This document shows, one piece after another, positions 44,089 to 54,337 of a stretch of 64,000 bases of DNA. The notes under the pieces were generated by a model. That model was not told the DNA's origin. It saw only the letters and a program-made list of their open reading frames with translations, and made no database searches. Made by a program: the position numbers and the translations under genes. Position 1 is the first letter of the stretch. Each line of letters opens with the position of its first letter. Source of the stretch: Agaribacillus aureus (lineage in GTDB: Bacteria > Bacteroidota > Bacteroidia > Cytophagales > Cyclobacteriaceae); contig JAUJEB010000001.1 of NCBI GenBank assembly GCA_030442055.1, forward strand, positions 1,240,001 to 1,304,000. The letters run 5' to 3'.

Positions 44089-45339
44089 TTATTTAAAGCC
44101 CTTAAGTGATATTTCGTTGATCCCTGTATCTGCATTACCTGGATTAAAAGTTTCTATGATGAGAAATCTAATGTATCGCACTTCTGTTTCATTTTCGATT
44201 CTTTGAGAAAAACCGGTCTGGTCATCAACGTTTAATCTATTATCATCGAGCAAAAGTGTCCACCCCTTATTAACTGATTCTTGCTGCCAAGCCTCCAGAT
44301 CATCTTTGGCAATTAAAGTGGTTTCTGCTCCACTTAGATCTGCAATCCCCCAGATTTGATACTCTTTGGGCGTAATAGATGGGAAAGGAAGGAAGCCGAC
44401 TACCTCTAACTGCGAAAGCTGTAATGTTACTCCCAGATCAATTGTGATATGGGCGGGCCTTGAGTTACTAGCCCCTAAAAACGCGGTGATGGAATTGGGA
44501 TCACCGTCCCAAACATTGGTCCAGGGGTTGTCGATACCGGGAGGCCATATCGGATCGAATATAGGAAGGTCTGTAGGCAATCCTACGAATTGAAACAGTG
44601 ACTTGTCCAAATCGACTTCTGCTTTGGGGATTTCTCCCGAAGATTCAGCACTTACATAAGTATCCAGCGCATCTGACTCTGGTAAATACCGTGTTTTATA
44701 CCGATACGGGATTGAGCGATTATAGCCGAGAAGTATGGTCCGGGTCTCATCTAAATTAATAACAATAGTTTGTTCTACATCATTCTGATCCGTATAAGTA
44801 AAAGTAGTTTCTAAAACTTCGGGCAGTGGTGTACTCCATTCAATGACCGCTGAGTCCACTGCCGGATTAGCAGAGGGAAATGCACTAACTGAATTAATCC
44901 TCCTGGCCAACAACCCCGATTCATATTCAGAACCATAAATAGTACGGGTATGGCTCAATTGCCCGGATGCATTGCCATTATCATCGAAAAGAGTGAACAC
45001 AAATCGTTTGATCCCTTCTTCAACTTCATTAAGTGAAATTGTCAAGGTATCCAAACCGCTCACATCTCTGTTGACATCAAATTCGAAAGTTTTGTTTCCG
45101 TCGCTTTCCCCCCACAATACGGTGCCCTTTCGTATCCTGGGATCGGAAGTAATAGCCAGTTTAAAAACCACTCTTTCCGTTCCGGCCTGGCTTGTTACCC
45201 CTTTGGGTGCTCCAATTGGCGACGCATTTTCAGCATCCAAAAACTGCTTGAAGGTATCTTCTGAATCATCGCAGGAAATTATGGTTGCAATGCCCAGTAT
45301 CATTATATATAGTTGTAAGTAAAACTTATAATACTTCAT
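44089..45339 (-). CDS. DUF4998/discoidin-like surface lipoprotein of the polysaccharide locus
   Basis: A 416-residue lipoprotein (lipobox near TIISCDD, Cys about 23). The N-terminal half (about 38-240) fits DUF4998, two beta-sandwich units with phrases such as VVFKLAITSDPRIRKGTVLW and RTIYGSEYESGLLARRINSV. The C-terminal part (about 265-416) is an F5/8-type discoidin-like domain (NSRPAHITIDLGVTLQLSQL; EVRYIRFLIIETFNPG) likely to bind carbohydrate. Such proteins sit beside SusC/SusD and are thought to capture glycan at the cell surface. It is the fourth gene after SusC, 137 bases after the DUF4959 gene. Confidence 0.85.
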   Translation of the reverse strand: MKYYKFYLQLYIMILGIATIISCDDSEDTFKQFLDAENASPIGAPKGVTSQAGTERVVFKLAITSDPRIRKGTVLWGESDGNKTFEFDVNRDVSGLDTLTISLNEVEEGIKRFVFTLFDDNGNASGQLSHTRTIYGSEYESGLLARRINSVSAFPSANPAVDSAVIEWSTPLPEVLETTFTYTDQNDVEQTIVINLDETRTILLGYNRSIPYRYKTRYLPESDALDTYVSAESSGEIPKAEVDLDKSLFQFVGLPTDLPIFDPIWPPGIDNPWTNVWDGDPNSITAFLGASNSRPAHITIDLGVTLQLSQLEVVGFLPFPSITPKEYQIWGIADLSGAETTLIAKDDLEAWQQESVNKGWTLLLDDNRLNVDDQTGFSQRIENETEVRYIRFLIIETFNPGNADTGINEISLKGFK

Positions 45340-45476
45340 TTTCTTGAAATTTAGATATTAATGCCTGCCCCTATAACATCGATGCTGCCCTTCATGCTTA
45401 ACAATGTATTCCTGAAATTCCCTCCCTTTTCTTTGCCATTAAGTACAAGACATATACTCATTTTAACTGACGCTGA

Positions 45477-46763
45477 TTAATCAACAATTTTACCGTAGAA
45501 AGTAATCTCCGTGGCATTAAAAGATTTAATCGGGGTATAATTTTCCCTCCATGCAAAGCGGATATACCTTACTGTCTCACTATTGAATAAAAACTCTACC
45601 CCTTCTGTTTGAATTTCAGCCCTTCTCTCATTGGCATTTTCGGGTGTTTCAACCTCTATCCTATCAAGCAAAAGCGTCCAGCCATCGAGGGTTCCCTCCG
45701 GGTTGGGGGTCTCATTTGTTCCCCAGACATCAAAGATCCTCCAACCACCTAAGCTAAAAAAACCTGATGTTAACGGATGATAGGTAAACCTGCTTAACTG
45801 AACCGACACCCCTAAATCAATTGTATAGAGATGGGCGGTAACCCTGGTAGGATCAAATTGATCCCGGTATTCCGGAAGTGGGTTCGGATCAAACTGATCA
45901 CTTCCCGCGCCATCCAAAGTACGGAAACCACTGACTCCCTCGACATCTATCACACCATCGTAAAACCCTTCAGGAGTCCATAAGCCGAAGCTAGGCTCAT
46001 CACCAGGTTCACTTCCCCCAAATACCGGCACATCATGTGGGAGATTGTATCGCGAGTGTCCTGACTTAGGGATTTCCTCTTCAAAAAGCGGAGTAAGGGT
46101 TATTTTGACCGAATCGGAGAAATTACCCCAACGATCTCTGAAAAGCCCTATAAACTCTCTTTCATTTGCATCAAACCCTCTTTCGGAAAAAGGTGTTGGT
46201 TGCTTATCGATAAACCCTTTGGCACTGAGCAATACCAGCGAGCTTTCCCCGCTTGTTTCATCTTTTTGCCTAGTAAATGCAAACAAATCAAGTGCAGCCC
46301 CGGTAGGATTCTCAAAACTATATTTGGCTCCTCCGAAATCGGGTCTAATTTGGAGGGATGCAGCGGCGGCATTTACCGGTGCTTTCAATGGCGTGAAAGA
46401 AACCGAAACAGGCTCAGAGTCATTGCCGGATTGATCGAAAGCAACCACCTGAACGGTAATATTTTCCTCATCCAGCAAGCCCACTACTTCTATCTGATTG
46501 CTATAAAGTGAAGTGCTGACAGAGGTCTCTTCACCGCGAGGGAGTATATAGTCCACCCTTACTCCCAATAGGTCTTCATCGGATGGCAATTTATACTGTA
46601 GCAATGCCCCACCGGGAGTAGGGGTTACTTCGACATTTGTGACGACTCCGGGTATAGTGGCATCGCGGCTTATAGGACCTCTTCCCAGTTCTTCATCGCA
46701 CGAGGACAATATAAAAAATGAACCGTAAACCAGCGTTGACAAAATTAAGGTTAACCTTTTCAT
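45477..46763 (-). CDS. DUF4959/DUF5126/DUF5000 surface lipoprotein of the polysaccharide locus
   Basis: A 428-residue lipoprotein (lipobox FILSSCDEE, Cys about 22). Domain order fits the DUF4959 (about 30-130; IPGVVTNVEVTPTPGGALLQYKL begins it), DUF5126 (about 130-235) and DUF5000 discoidin-like (about 280-428) architecture. ITAHLYTIDLGVSVQLSRF-type and ETVRYIRFAWRENYTP phrases occur in the last. It is encoded 34 bases after SusD and is a common third member of SusC/D complexes, where it is thought to act as a surface glycan-binding protein. It has no enzyme residues. Confidence 0.87.
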   Translation of the reverse strand: MKRLTLILSTLVYGSFFILSSCDEELGRGPISRDATIPGVVTNVEVTPTPGGALLQYKLPSDEDLLGVRVDYILPRGEETSVSTSLYSNQIEVVGLLDEENITVQVVAFDQSGNDSEPVSVSFTPLKAPVNAAAASLQIRPDFGGAKYSFENPTGAALDLFAFTRQKDETSGESSLVLLSAKGFIDKQPTPFSERGFDANEREFIGLFRDRWGNFSDSVKITLTPLFEEEIPKSGHSRYNLPHDVPVFGGSEPGDEPSFGLWTPEGFYDGVIDVEGVSGFRTLDGAGSDQFDPNPLPEYRDQFDPTRVTAHLYTIDLGVSVQLSRFTYHPLTSGFFSLGGWRIFDVWGTNETPNPEGTLDGWTLLLDRIEVETPENANERRAEIQTEGVEFLFNSETVRYIRFAWRENYTPIKSFNATEITFYGKIVD

Positions 46764-46797
46764 AAATTAATAATTTTAATAGTTTTCATTAATACAC

Positions 46798-48741
46798 TTA
46801 CCAACCTGGATTTTGAATCAGTTTTGGATTACTTAAGATATTATCCAATGGAATTGGCCAAAGGTAATCTTTGGTATCAAAAGACTGTTGAAAAATCGTG
46901 CGGACATTATAAAAGCCTGCGGTTGACCCCGAGTTGATAGTCCAGCCTCGAATACGTTTATTATTCATAAACTCAACCGACCTTTTCCATCTTCGCAAAT
47001 CCCAAAAACGATGCCCCTCGAATACCAACTCGATCATGCGTTCCCGATGGATGATTTTTCTTAGCTCATCTTTATTACTTATTCTTGCTGGATTTGTTGA
47101 AAAATTAGTCCAAGCCTCTTCTACATCGGGAATACCAGCCCGACTGCGCACTTTATTCATCCATCCGTATACCTCACCACTGGGGCCTGATACTTCGTTC
47201 AAAGCCTCGGCACATAAAAGATACAGGTCTGCAAGACGAATAATAGGCCACGGATACTGTTGCTGGTTGAATGACGCTCCTGCTTCCGGGTGAGCACTTT
47301 GGTAATGTACCATCTTTTTGGGCAAGTAACCGGTAACTGACCAGGTATTATCACTGGCATCGCCTGTGAACCCTCCGGCCTGGCCCCCTTTCATATTACA
47401 ATTCCAGGTATTATTCTCGTCAAATCTCGAATGTCCAAACCAAACAGCGCCGTCAAAGCCTAAGGAAGCATAAAATCTTGGCTCTCTTTGAAAATGTAGC
47501 TGTGCGGTGGTATGCCCGGGATTAATATTTAACGTGCTACCTATATCGAAATCGCGCAAATTAAAACGATTGGCATAATCAAAATCCTTGTCTTCTGAAA
47601 TCGGCACGCCGTTTTCCGTATAAAACATCTCCGCTATGCGCAACGTCGGGGAATAGTAGGACTGTATCGACGTATGGGCAAATTGGGTTATTATTCCCAG
47701 AGGATCGTTCATCTTAGCCATGTATCTACTTTGCAGAAAATTTTGACGTCCTGTAGCTTTCCAGATAACCTCTGTATTATCATTTATTTCCGTCACGCTC
47801 CCACGTATAGAAAGTTTGCGTTTGGTTCTATCGCTTATGGTATTAGGGCCAATGGAATTTGACGGGAAGGTATACAGGGTATGACCAGCTGCTTCCGCTA
47901 AGTTGATAGCCTCTTTGCAGGCATCTGCCGCTTTTATCCATTTCTCAGGAACAAATGTGGAATTTATGAGTTCCCTGTTTTCAGAATCAAAAAATGAAGG
48001 GTAATCTGTGTTACCGTTAAATAAGGGGCTGGCAGCCGTCATCAAAATTTTCGCTTTTATAGCTGCCGCTATCGGCTGATTGATCCTGCCCAATTCTGAC
48101 CCCCCCAGATCGAATGGCGATAAGTCCTCAATTGATTCATCAATTAAACCCACAATGTAATCTACCACCACATCTACCGGTTCTCTTTCTCTTTTGGCCA
48201 CACTCCCTTCCACATCAACCGGAAGGTTTTCCCTGATTATCGGGATGGGGCCGTACATTCGCATCAGCCAGAAATGATAATAGGCCTTAAGTACTTTTGC
48301 TTCTGCGGTCCATTGTTTCTTCTCTCTCTCCGACATGTCAAATGGCGAATCAATATTTTCCAGCAAAATATTACAATCTCTCAGGGCTATATACAAATTT
48401 GAGGTACCGTCTCCGCCCGTGGTATAACTCAATCTTGTATTACCCTCGGATTGTTGGCCTTGAGCAATTTCCAACGCAGGAAATCCATTGAATACACTTT
48501 GTTGAACGATTTCATTGACCCACAACTCATCCCCTCCGAATAGCGCGGGATTGACTATGCTTTGATAGTCAGGAAGATAGGAATATATCGTAGCTAAAAA
48601 GGTTAGTGCCGTACTTCTATTTTCAAAAGCTATATCCAAGGTTGGAGAATCGTCCGGGACCACATCCAGAAATTCATCGCACGACTGGTTTATAAATAAA
48701 GCCGGACATGTTATAGCTAAAATTTTTATCAATCTTTTCAT
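46798..48741 (-). CDS. SusD/RagB-family outer-membrane glycan-binding lipoprotein
   Basis: A 647-residue SusD homologue that forms the lid on the SusC channel and presents glycan. The lipobox is near NQSCDEFLDVVPDDSP, the classical start of mature SusD. TPR-like helices and the C-terminal phrases RLADLYLLCAEALNEVSG, NKVRSRAGIPDVEEAW and ERMIELVFEGHRFWDLRRWKR are diagnostic. At 647 residues it is longer than many SusDs (about 500-600). It begins 12 bases after the SusC stop, so the pair is co-expressed. Confidence 0.96.
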   Translation of the reverse strand: MKRLIKILAITCPALFINQSCDEFLDVVPDDSPTLDIAFENRSTALTFLATIYSYLPDYQSIVNPALFGGDELWVNEIVQQSVFNGFPALEIAQGQQSEGNTRLSYTTGGDGTSNLYIALRDCNILLENIDSPFDMSEREKKQWTAEAKVLKAYYHFWLMRMYGPIPIIRENLPVDVEGSVAKREREPVDVVVDYIVGLIDESIEDLSPFDLGGSELGRINQPIAAAIKAKILMTAASPLFNGNTDYPSFFDSENRELINSTFVPEKWIKAADACKEAINLAEAAGHTLYTFPSNSIGPNTISDRTKRKLSIRGSVTEINDNTEVIWKATGRQNFLQSRYMAKMNDPLGIITQFAHTSIQSYYSPTLRIAEMFYTENGVPISEDKDFDYANRFNLRDFDIGSTLNINPGHTTAQLHFQREPRFYASLGFDGAVWFGHSRFDENNTWNCNMKGGQAGGFTGDASDNTWSVTGYLPKKMVHYQSAHPEAGASFNQQQYPWPIIRLADLYLLCAEALNEVSGPSGEVYGWMNKVRSRAGIPDVEEAWTNFSTNPARISNKDELRKIIHRERMIELVFEGHRFWDLRRWKRSVEFMNNKRIRGWTINSGSTAGFYNVRTIFQQSFDTKDYLWPIPLDNILSNPKLIQNPGW

Positions 48742-48753
48742 TATTCTGTCTCT

Positions 48754-51700
48754 TTAAAAATTAACTAAAATACCAAGGTTGATTACCCGTTGTAGCGGAT
48801 ATCCAAAACCTGTCCCACCAACGTTTGGGTCAGCGGCAATTTCGGGGTCCCAAAGGCGGAATTTCGACCAGGTGATCAAATTCGTGCCTGTGACATAAAT
48901 CCTTAAATTGCTGATCCCAGCTATTTTTTTGATATTATAGCCTATTTCCACTTGTTTTAGCCTTAGAAAGGAGCCGTCACGTAACCACCAGGTGCTAGGT
49001 TGAACGTTGTTGCCAACAAGTCCATCTGAAAGCCGCGGATATAAGGCGTATATATCCCTGTTGGTCTCAGTCCAGTGGTTATCTGCATAAGCTTTTAGCA
49101 AGGTTGATTCACTCGTATAAAGATTAAAATTGGTAAGGCCGCCCGGCAATTGATCCTCTCCCCTTATTCTTGTAATGAAAGGTGCGGTTGCGGCAGGGTT
49201 GATAAAAACTGACACTTCGGCGTTTCCCTGAAAGAAAGCTGAAAAGTCGAAATTCTTATATCCTAAAGAAAAACCCATTCCGTAAGTAACTTGCGGAGTT
49301 ACGGGCTTGCCTATAGGAACTCTGTCCAGGTCATTTATTACCCCATCTTTGTTAATATCTATATATTTGATATCCCCGGCTTGCGGTGCAATCCCACCAA
49401 AGCTTTGCTGAGGGGAGTTGGCTACTTCTTCCTCGTCCAGGAACAGCCGCTCAGCTATATATCCAAGTCGTTGATTAATTTTTGTGCCGGTTCTCGCCCG
49501 GAAAGGTGCATTTCTCTGACCATAATCAGGTTCTTCGAATTTATCAAACTTACCATTGGAATAAGTAAAAGTGCCTCGAACGGATACCCAAAAATCATTG
49601 GTAATATATTTATTGCCATCCAAAGACAAATCTATTCCCTCTGTAAACGCAGCTCCAACGTTATCCCTGTTCTGGGCTTGTAAGCCCAAACTAGCCGGGG
49701 TAAGCCTGGTTTGTAAAATATTATCCCGCTGTTGAGAAAAATACTCGGCAATAAATACGACAGCATCGTCAAATAAATTTAATTCCAAGCCTACATTCAG
49801 CGTTTTTGCCCTTTCCCAGGTAATGCTTGTATTTTCATAATTACCAATAGATATACCTGGGATGAAAGTTGCAGATCCTTCTTCTCCGAAGGTGTATCCC
49901 TTGCTGGCATCATCCAGATTTACTTGTGATCTGTAAAAAAACCGATCATTTTGACCACCGATAGCATCATTTCCAACAATTCCATAGGAAGCTCGTAACT
50001 TAAGCCTATTGATAAAAGACGGGGATACTGACTCGAAAAAGGGTTCATTGGATATAAGCCAGGCCGCGCCTACAGAGGGGAAAAAACCAAAACGATTATT
50101 TTTTGCAAATCTTTCGGAGCCATTATATCCAAAATTAAATTCTGCAAAATACCGGTCTTTGAGGGCATAAGTTAACCTTCCGGATAAGCCAAGATTTCGC
50201 AGCGGTAATGACTCCTCCAAAGTCCCGGCGGTAGACCTTGAAGCTTCCCTCCCTATACCAACCAAGAGACCGCTAACGGTGTGGTCTCCGAAAGTGCGGT
50301 CATAGTTTAGCGCTACCTCCGTATACAATACATTTTCTACACTGGAATCACCGCCGTTAAAGGAAAGTGCCCGGTTACCATCGTCATTGAGCCTTGTTAA
50401 AACATAAGTGTTTTCGACAGGATTATAATTGAAAAGCTCGGCGTGGTAGAAAAACGGTTGTGTATTTCGTCTCAATGCAAAAACTGTCGTTCTGTTATTG
50501 TTACCCAAAAATCTGGCGCGTAATCCCGGCAAGATGGCACTCAAATCCTGTTTGAGTTCAAATTGAACAAGGGCTAAAGATCTGCTGGATTGGGTAAACC
50601 CTGAAACCAACTGATGATATGGGTTAACGTAAAAATTATTGTTGGAAATTTGCTGGTTTCCGAACAATATATTCGGTGTATTTACATTGGCCGAGTCAGG
50701 GTTGTATACTGCCGGAAACCTGACAGGACTTGTCAGCAATGTTTGGGTAAAAATAGTAGCGGCATCTACCGCCGGTCCCCTGAATTCATCCAAAGTAGAG
50801 TGTAACCTGATTATTGCCTCCGTACTTTTGGTAAGATTTACATTGACATTAGCTCTGAGCAGGTAACGATTAAGGTTTATATTATTCTCCACATTGTTTC
50901 TGGGATCTTCTTTTAAAATACCATTGTCTTGATTGAAAGAAGCAGCAATGTAATATTGAGCCACCTCGCCCCCACCTCTCACATTCAGGTTTACTCTACG
51001 ATTTACAGTTACATCTTTTATTAATTCATCCTGCCAGTCGACAGCGGGAAACACATCGGCGTTGGTACCAAGTTGTGTGTTTAGTATCTTTTCTTCGCTA
51101 AATGGTATCAGGGTACCCGGCCTCCTTGTTCGAACCGCCTCGTTGAAGTTGGTCATGTATGAAATGGGATCTGCAAGTTCGGGCACATGAATGTTTGAGC
51201 TGAAAGAATTCTCCAGCCTTAAAGACACTGCCGGCTTGCCATTAATCCCTCGTTTAGTGGTGACATAAATAATACCGTTGGCCCCCCTGGCACCGTATAC
51301 AGCCGTAGAGGTAGCATCTTTAAGCACTGAAAAGCTTTCTATGTCATCGGGCTGTAAACGGGCTAAATCGTCAGCGGATAATTCAACACCGTCAATCAAT
51401 ATTAATGGTCTTGCCCCTTGTGCGAAAGTTGTAATGCCGCGAACAAAAAACTGGGCATTATCACGCCCTGGTTCTCCGCTTGTTTGATAGGCCACTACCC
51501 CAGCTACCCTCCCAGCCAAAGCCGTGGTCAAATTACTGGAGGGAACTTTAAGTTCGGATGGCGTTACCGACGAAATCGAGCCCACTACACTCTCTTTTTT
51601 CTGAGTGCCGAAACCCACCACCACTATCTCCGATAATTTGGAAATGTCTGGAGTTAAACTTATGTCAATTATCCTTTGGGAACCAATTTGTACTTCTTCG

Positions 51701-52284
51701 GTTATATAGCCTACATAAGTAAATACCAGTGTAGCGGCATCATCAGGAGCCAATAGCTTATAGTTTCCGGCAGCATCAGTGACGGTTCCTATTTTGGTCC
51801 CCTTGATCAGTATATTAACACCTGGTAAGCCTTCCTCATTTTCATCGGTAACTTTACCGGATATTTCTCTATCCAGGATCGAATTCTCTGTAATCTTTTC
51901 GGTTAATATGCTTCCATAAATATTCTTTTCCCTTACATATATAGTTTCGTCAACCCGCTTAAATCGCAGATCTGTTTCTTTAGAGATTTTTCGGAGTATA
52001 TCCGCAATGGAGGCATAAACCCTTTTTTGGTTTAACCTTTTGTGTCCATCAATAATGTTTTTACGGTAGACAAATTCAAATTCTGTTAAATTTTCAATTT
52101 CCCGAAAGGCCTTTTTAATACTAATACCATCAAATTCTACTGAAATTTCAATGTCTTCAAGACTGACTTTTTGGGCGTTACCCGGCCCTGCAAAGATGAA
52201 AGAATAGAACAAAAATTGTAGAAATATGCCAAAAATGGTGTATTTGGACATAATCAAAATTTTTTTTAGTAATTTTAACGTCAT
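48754..52284 (-). CDS. SusC/RagA-family TonB-dependent receptor with STN signalling domain
   Basis: A 1176-residue outer-membrane importer for oligosaccharides. The start is ATG 52284 or the internal ATG 52251, whose signal peptide (MSKYTIFGIFLQFLFYSFIF) looks better. An STN domain (about 45-118) links it to the adjacent FecR/sigma pair. A carboxypeptidase-like domain (about 138-212; ISGKVTDENEEGLPGVNILI) and the plug (VVGFGTQKKESVVGSISSV; ARPLILIDGVELSADDL; SVLKDATSTAVYGARGANGI) follow. The barrel fills the rest. The SusD gene starts 12 bases downstream. A strong stem-loop lies in its leader at 52326-52379. The substrate is inferred from the neighbours to be a sulfated fucosylated glycan fragment. 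Confidence 0.96.
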   Translation of the reverse strand: MTLKLLKKILIMSKYTIFGIFLQFLFYSFIFAGPGNAQKVSLEDIEISVEFDGISIKKAFREIENLTEFEFVYRKNIIDGHKRLNQKRVYASIADILRKISKETDLRFKRVDETIYVREKNIYGSILTEKITENSILDREISGKVTDENEEGLPGVNILIKGTKIGTVTDAAGNYKLLAPDDAATLVFTYVGYITEEVQIGSQRIIDISLTPDISKLSEIVVVGFGTQKKESVVGSISSVTPSELKVPSSNLTTALAGRVAGVVAYQTSGEPGRDNAQFFVRGITTFAQGARPLILIDGVELSADDLARLQPDDIESFSVLKDATSTAVYGARGANGIIYVTTKRGINGKPAVSLRLENSFSSNIHVPELADPISYMTNFNEAVRTRRPGTLIPFSEEKILNTQLGTNADVFPAVDWQDELIKDVTVNRRVNLNVRGGGEVAQYYIAASFNQDNGILKEDPRNNVENNINLNRYLLRANVNVNLTKSTEAIIRLHSTLDEFRGPAVDAATIFTQTLLTSPVRFPAVYNPDSANVNTPNILFGNQQISNNNFYVNPYHQLVSGFTQSSRSLALVQFELKQDLSAILPGLRARFLGNNNRTTVFALRRNTQPFFYHAELFNYNPVENTYVLTRLNDDGNRALSFNGGDSSVENVLYTEVALNYDRTFGDHTVSGLLVGIGREASRSTAGTLEESLPLRNLGLSGRLTYALKDRYFAEFNFGYNGSERFAKNNRFGFFPSVGAAWLISNEPFFESVSPSFINRLKLRASYGIVGNDAIGGQNDRFFYRSQVNLDDASKGYTFGEEGSATFIPGISIGNYENTSITWERAKTLNVGLELNLFDDAVVFIAEYFSQQRDNILQTRLTPASLGLQAQNRDNVGAAFTEGIDLSLDGNKYITNDFWVSVRGTFTYSNGKFDKFEEPDYGQRNAPFRARTGTKINQRLGYIAERLFLDEEEVANSPQQSFGGIAPQAGDIKYIDINKDGVINDLDRVPIGKPVTPQVTYGMGFSLGYKNFDFSAFFQGNAEVSVFINPAATAPFITRIRGEDQLPGGLTNFNLYTSESTLLKAYADNHWTETNRDIYALYPRLSDGLVGNNVQPSTWWLRDGSFLRLKQVEIGYNIKKIAGISNLRIYVTGTNLITWSKFRLWDPEIAADPNVGGTGFGYPLQRVINLGILVNF

Positions 52285-52325
52285 ATTTTAAGTTGTTTTT
52301 GGTGAGAGAATTATCAAAAACATCT

Positions 52326-52379
52326 ACCTCACGAATGCCGGCAGGCCATCCCGCAATGAGCTGTCCGGCAACGTGAGGT
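52326..52379 (-). promoter_or_regulatory. Long stem-loop in the susC leader
   Basis: ACCTCACG (52326-52333) and TGCCGG (52336-52341) pair with CCGGCA (52365-52370) and CGTGAGGT (52372-52379): 14 pairs with a small asymmetric bulge around a 23-base loop. On the minus strand it is followed by AGATGTTTTTG, a weak T-run. It may attenuate read-through from fecR into susC or be a REP-like element. Confidence 0.5.
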
Positions 52380-52440
52380 TAAATGTTCATTCAATATGGA
52401 ACTCTTGTCTTAGCTTGTATCTTCCCAGGTCATAATTGCA

Positions 52441-53556
52441 TTAGTTTATCGTAATAACTTTACCGTTTATATCAAATTCAAAGACAAATACAAAGCTTAA
52501 ACCCTCCAGTACTGCTTTCAGGGGTTTGTTTCTGTAGCTCACTGTAAAATCCTTGTTTTCATTTAATGCCCTATTGATGATAAATGTGACACCATACCAT
52601 TTTTCCAGCGTTTCAAGTATTTCATAAACATTGGCATCTTTAAAATAAATAACGTCGTCTTTCCAGGCGAAAACCTTCATAAAATCAAAGCCACTCTTTC
52701 GCGTTGCCAACTGGCTTTTGGAGTAAACCGCCATTTCGTCAGGAAGTAATATTAAGGAATCTGATTTTTGACCCTTCCCACTTAAATCTGTATTCTTCAC
52801 TACCACCTTGCCATTGGCCACCGCCACCTCTATATTGTTTTCATCAGGGTAAGCCCTAACATTGAAAGCTGTTCCCAAAACGATGGTGGAGATATTACCC
52901 GATGTCACAATAAAAGGACGTTTTTCATCTTCAGCTACTTCAAAATAGGCCTCACCAACCAGTGCAACTTTTCTTTCTTTTTCAGAGAACCTGGGAGGAA
53001 CTGTCAGTTTGCTTTCCGCATTCAGTTTAATGACGGTACCATCCTCTAACCTAATGGTAGATTTTATGCCGGAAGGATTAGATCTTTCCAGATAAGCCAT
53101 AGAAGTATCAGTTGGGGGCGACATAAAATAATTGGAAAAAAACCAAATACCGGCAATGATGATTACACCAATGAAAATAGCAGCTACCGGGTAGCGGGAC
53201 CAGATACTCTTACGCTTAGTCCTTAAGGAATAGATGACCGTTTCCTCTACATCGTCATAATCTGACAAAACATCATCATTGTAGATACTAAGCTCCTCCT
53301 TCAATTCACCCGTCTTAATTCTGGCATTAATGTTATCTAAAATGCTAGCTTTATCCGGTCCGCTTAGGCTCAGTTTTTTGTAATCAATACCCTTTATAAT
53401 AGCTTTTGCCTGATCAATGATCTTCTTTCTTTCAGGGTTTTGCGCTATCCACGATTTCCAAAAATCATCAGACGCTTGCGTAGGAGAAAGAACCCACTGC
53501 TGGAACGATTCATCCAATACAAAATCTACTAGCTCAAAGTCTTGATATTTTATCAA
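52441..53556 (-). CDS. FecR-family anti-sigma factor of the polysaccharide locus
   Basis: A 371-residue membrane regulator. The start appears to be TTG 53556, giving IKYQDFELVDFVLDESFQQW, the usual FecR opening; no ATG exists in the frame up to the stop near 53645. The cytoplasmic part spans 1-118, the span about 123-144. The periplasmic FecR domain reads LEDGTVIKLNAESKLTVPPR, GEAYFEVAEDEKRPFIVTSG, IVLGTAFNVRAYPDENNIE. A DUF4974-like C-terminal domain (about 300-370) should contact the SusC STN domain. It sits between the sigma gene and SusC. Confidence 0.93.
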   Translation of the reverse strand: MIKYQDFELVDFVLDESFQQWVLSPTQASDDFWKSWIAQNPERKKIIDQAKAIIKGIDYKKLSLSGPDKASILDNINARIKTGELKEELSIYNDDVLSDYDDVEETVIYSLRTKRKSIWSRYPVAAIFIGVIIIAGIWFFSNYFMSPPTDTSMAYLERSNPSGIKSTIRLEDGTVIKLNAESKLTVPPRFSEKERKVALVGEAYFEVAEDEKRPFIVTSGNISTIVLGTAFNVRAYPDENNIEVAVANGKVVVKNTDLSGKGQKSDSLILLPDEMAVYSKSQLATRKSGFDFMKVFAWKDDVIYFKDANVYEILETLEKWYGVTFIINRALNENKDFTVSYRNKPLKAVLEGLSFVFVFEFDINGKVITIN

Positions 53557-53716
53557 TTTCCCGGTATTTCTTTTAAAGGGACAATAATTCTCTATTTTCC
53601 ATAGGTCTTGGGAATTTTTTTCATTCCATTCAATTTTCCCTCTATTTCATTGCCATTCTCGCAAAGAAATCAGGAGTCAATATTGAATTTTGTAAGGAAA
53701 GCTTTGAAGTGGTATG

Positions 53717-54337
53717 CTAAAAAGGACTATTCAATAAAATGAAGGTAATTACTTTCGGAAAATTCTCTTTAAGTTTTCCAAGCGCTCGATAAATAAGGTG
53801 GTAAGTTGATTTCACGCTCATCGAAAGGATGGCCGCTACTTCCTTGTAACTGAACTCATCTAAAAATTTCAAGGTAATAGCTTCTTTTTGACGTCTGGGA
53901 AGTTTATTTAGTGATTGTAGCAACTGTTTTTGCTGATGTTCGGAAATTTGCCTTGTAATTAACTCCGATTCACATGAGAAGATGATCTCAAAGTTATATT
54001 CTTCAAGAATATTCTTATCGATAGGCAGTTTCCTATTTCTGATAAGTTTTCTGATTATTTTTCTCTTTAGCCCCTTAAACAGGTAAAATTTCATAGAATG
54101 AACCTCGGGAAACTTTTTTCTCTTTTCCCAAATGTCAACAAAAAGATCCTGTATACAATCTTTAATAAGTTCCTGATCCTTGGTTATCCTTTGCCCGTAA
54201 TGGTAAAGATCATCTACATATCGATCATACAAAATGCCAAGGGCCTTGGCATTGTCCTGCCTAAAATGATTCCAGACTTCTTCTGACTTCAGTATTTTAC
54301 AGTTTTTGTGCTCCTTATGATCACCTAGATCTTCCAA
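53717..54337 (-). CDS. ECF RNA polymerase sigma factor of the polysaccharide locus
   Basis: A 206-residue FecI-like sigma factor. Region 2 shows ALGILYDRYVDDLYHYGQRI and KDCIQDLFVDIWEKRKKFPE. Region 4 shows RRQKEAITLKFLDEFSYKEV and AAILSMSVKSTYHLIYRAL. The frame begins at TTG 54337, with an in-frame TGA two codons upstream and no ATG before residue 80, so TTG is the credible start. With FecR (52441) and the STN-bearing SusC it forms a trans-envelope switch that should induce the locus when its glycan is present. The end is slightly hydrophobic (KVITFILLNSPF). Confidence 0.93.
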   Translation of the reverse strand: MEDLGDHKEHKNCKILKSEEVWNHFRQDNAKALGILYDRYVDDLYHYGQRITKDQELIKDCIQDLFVDIWEKRKKFPEVHSMKFYLFKGLKRKIIRKLIRNRKLPIDKNILEEYNFEIIFSCESELITRQISEHQQKQLLQSLNKLPRRQKEAITLKFLDEFSYKEVAAILSMSVKSTYHLIYRALGKLKENFPKVITFILLNSPF

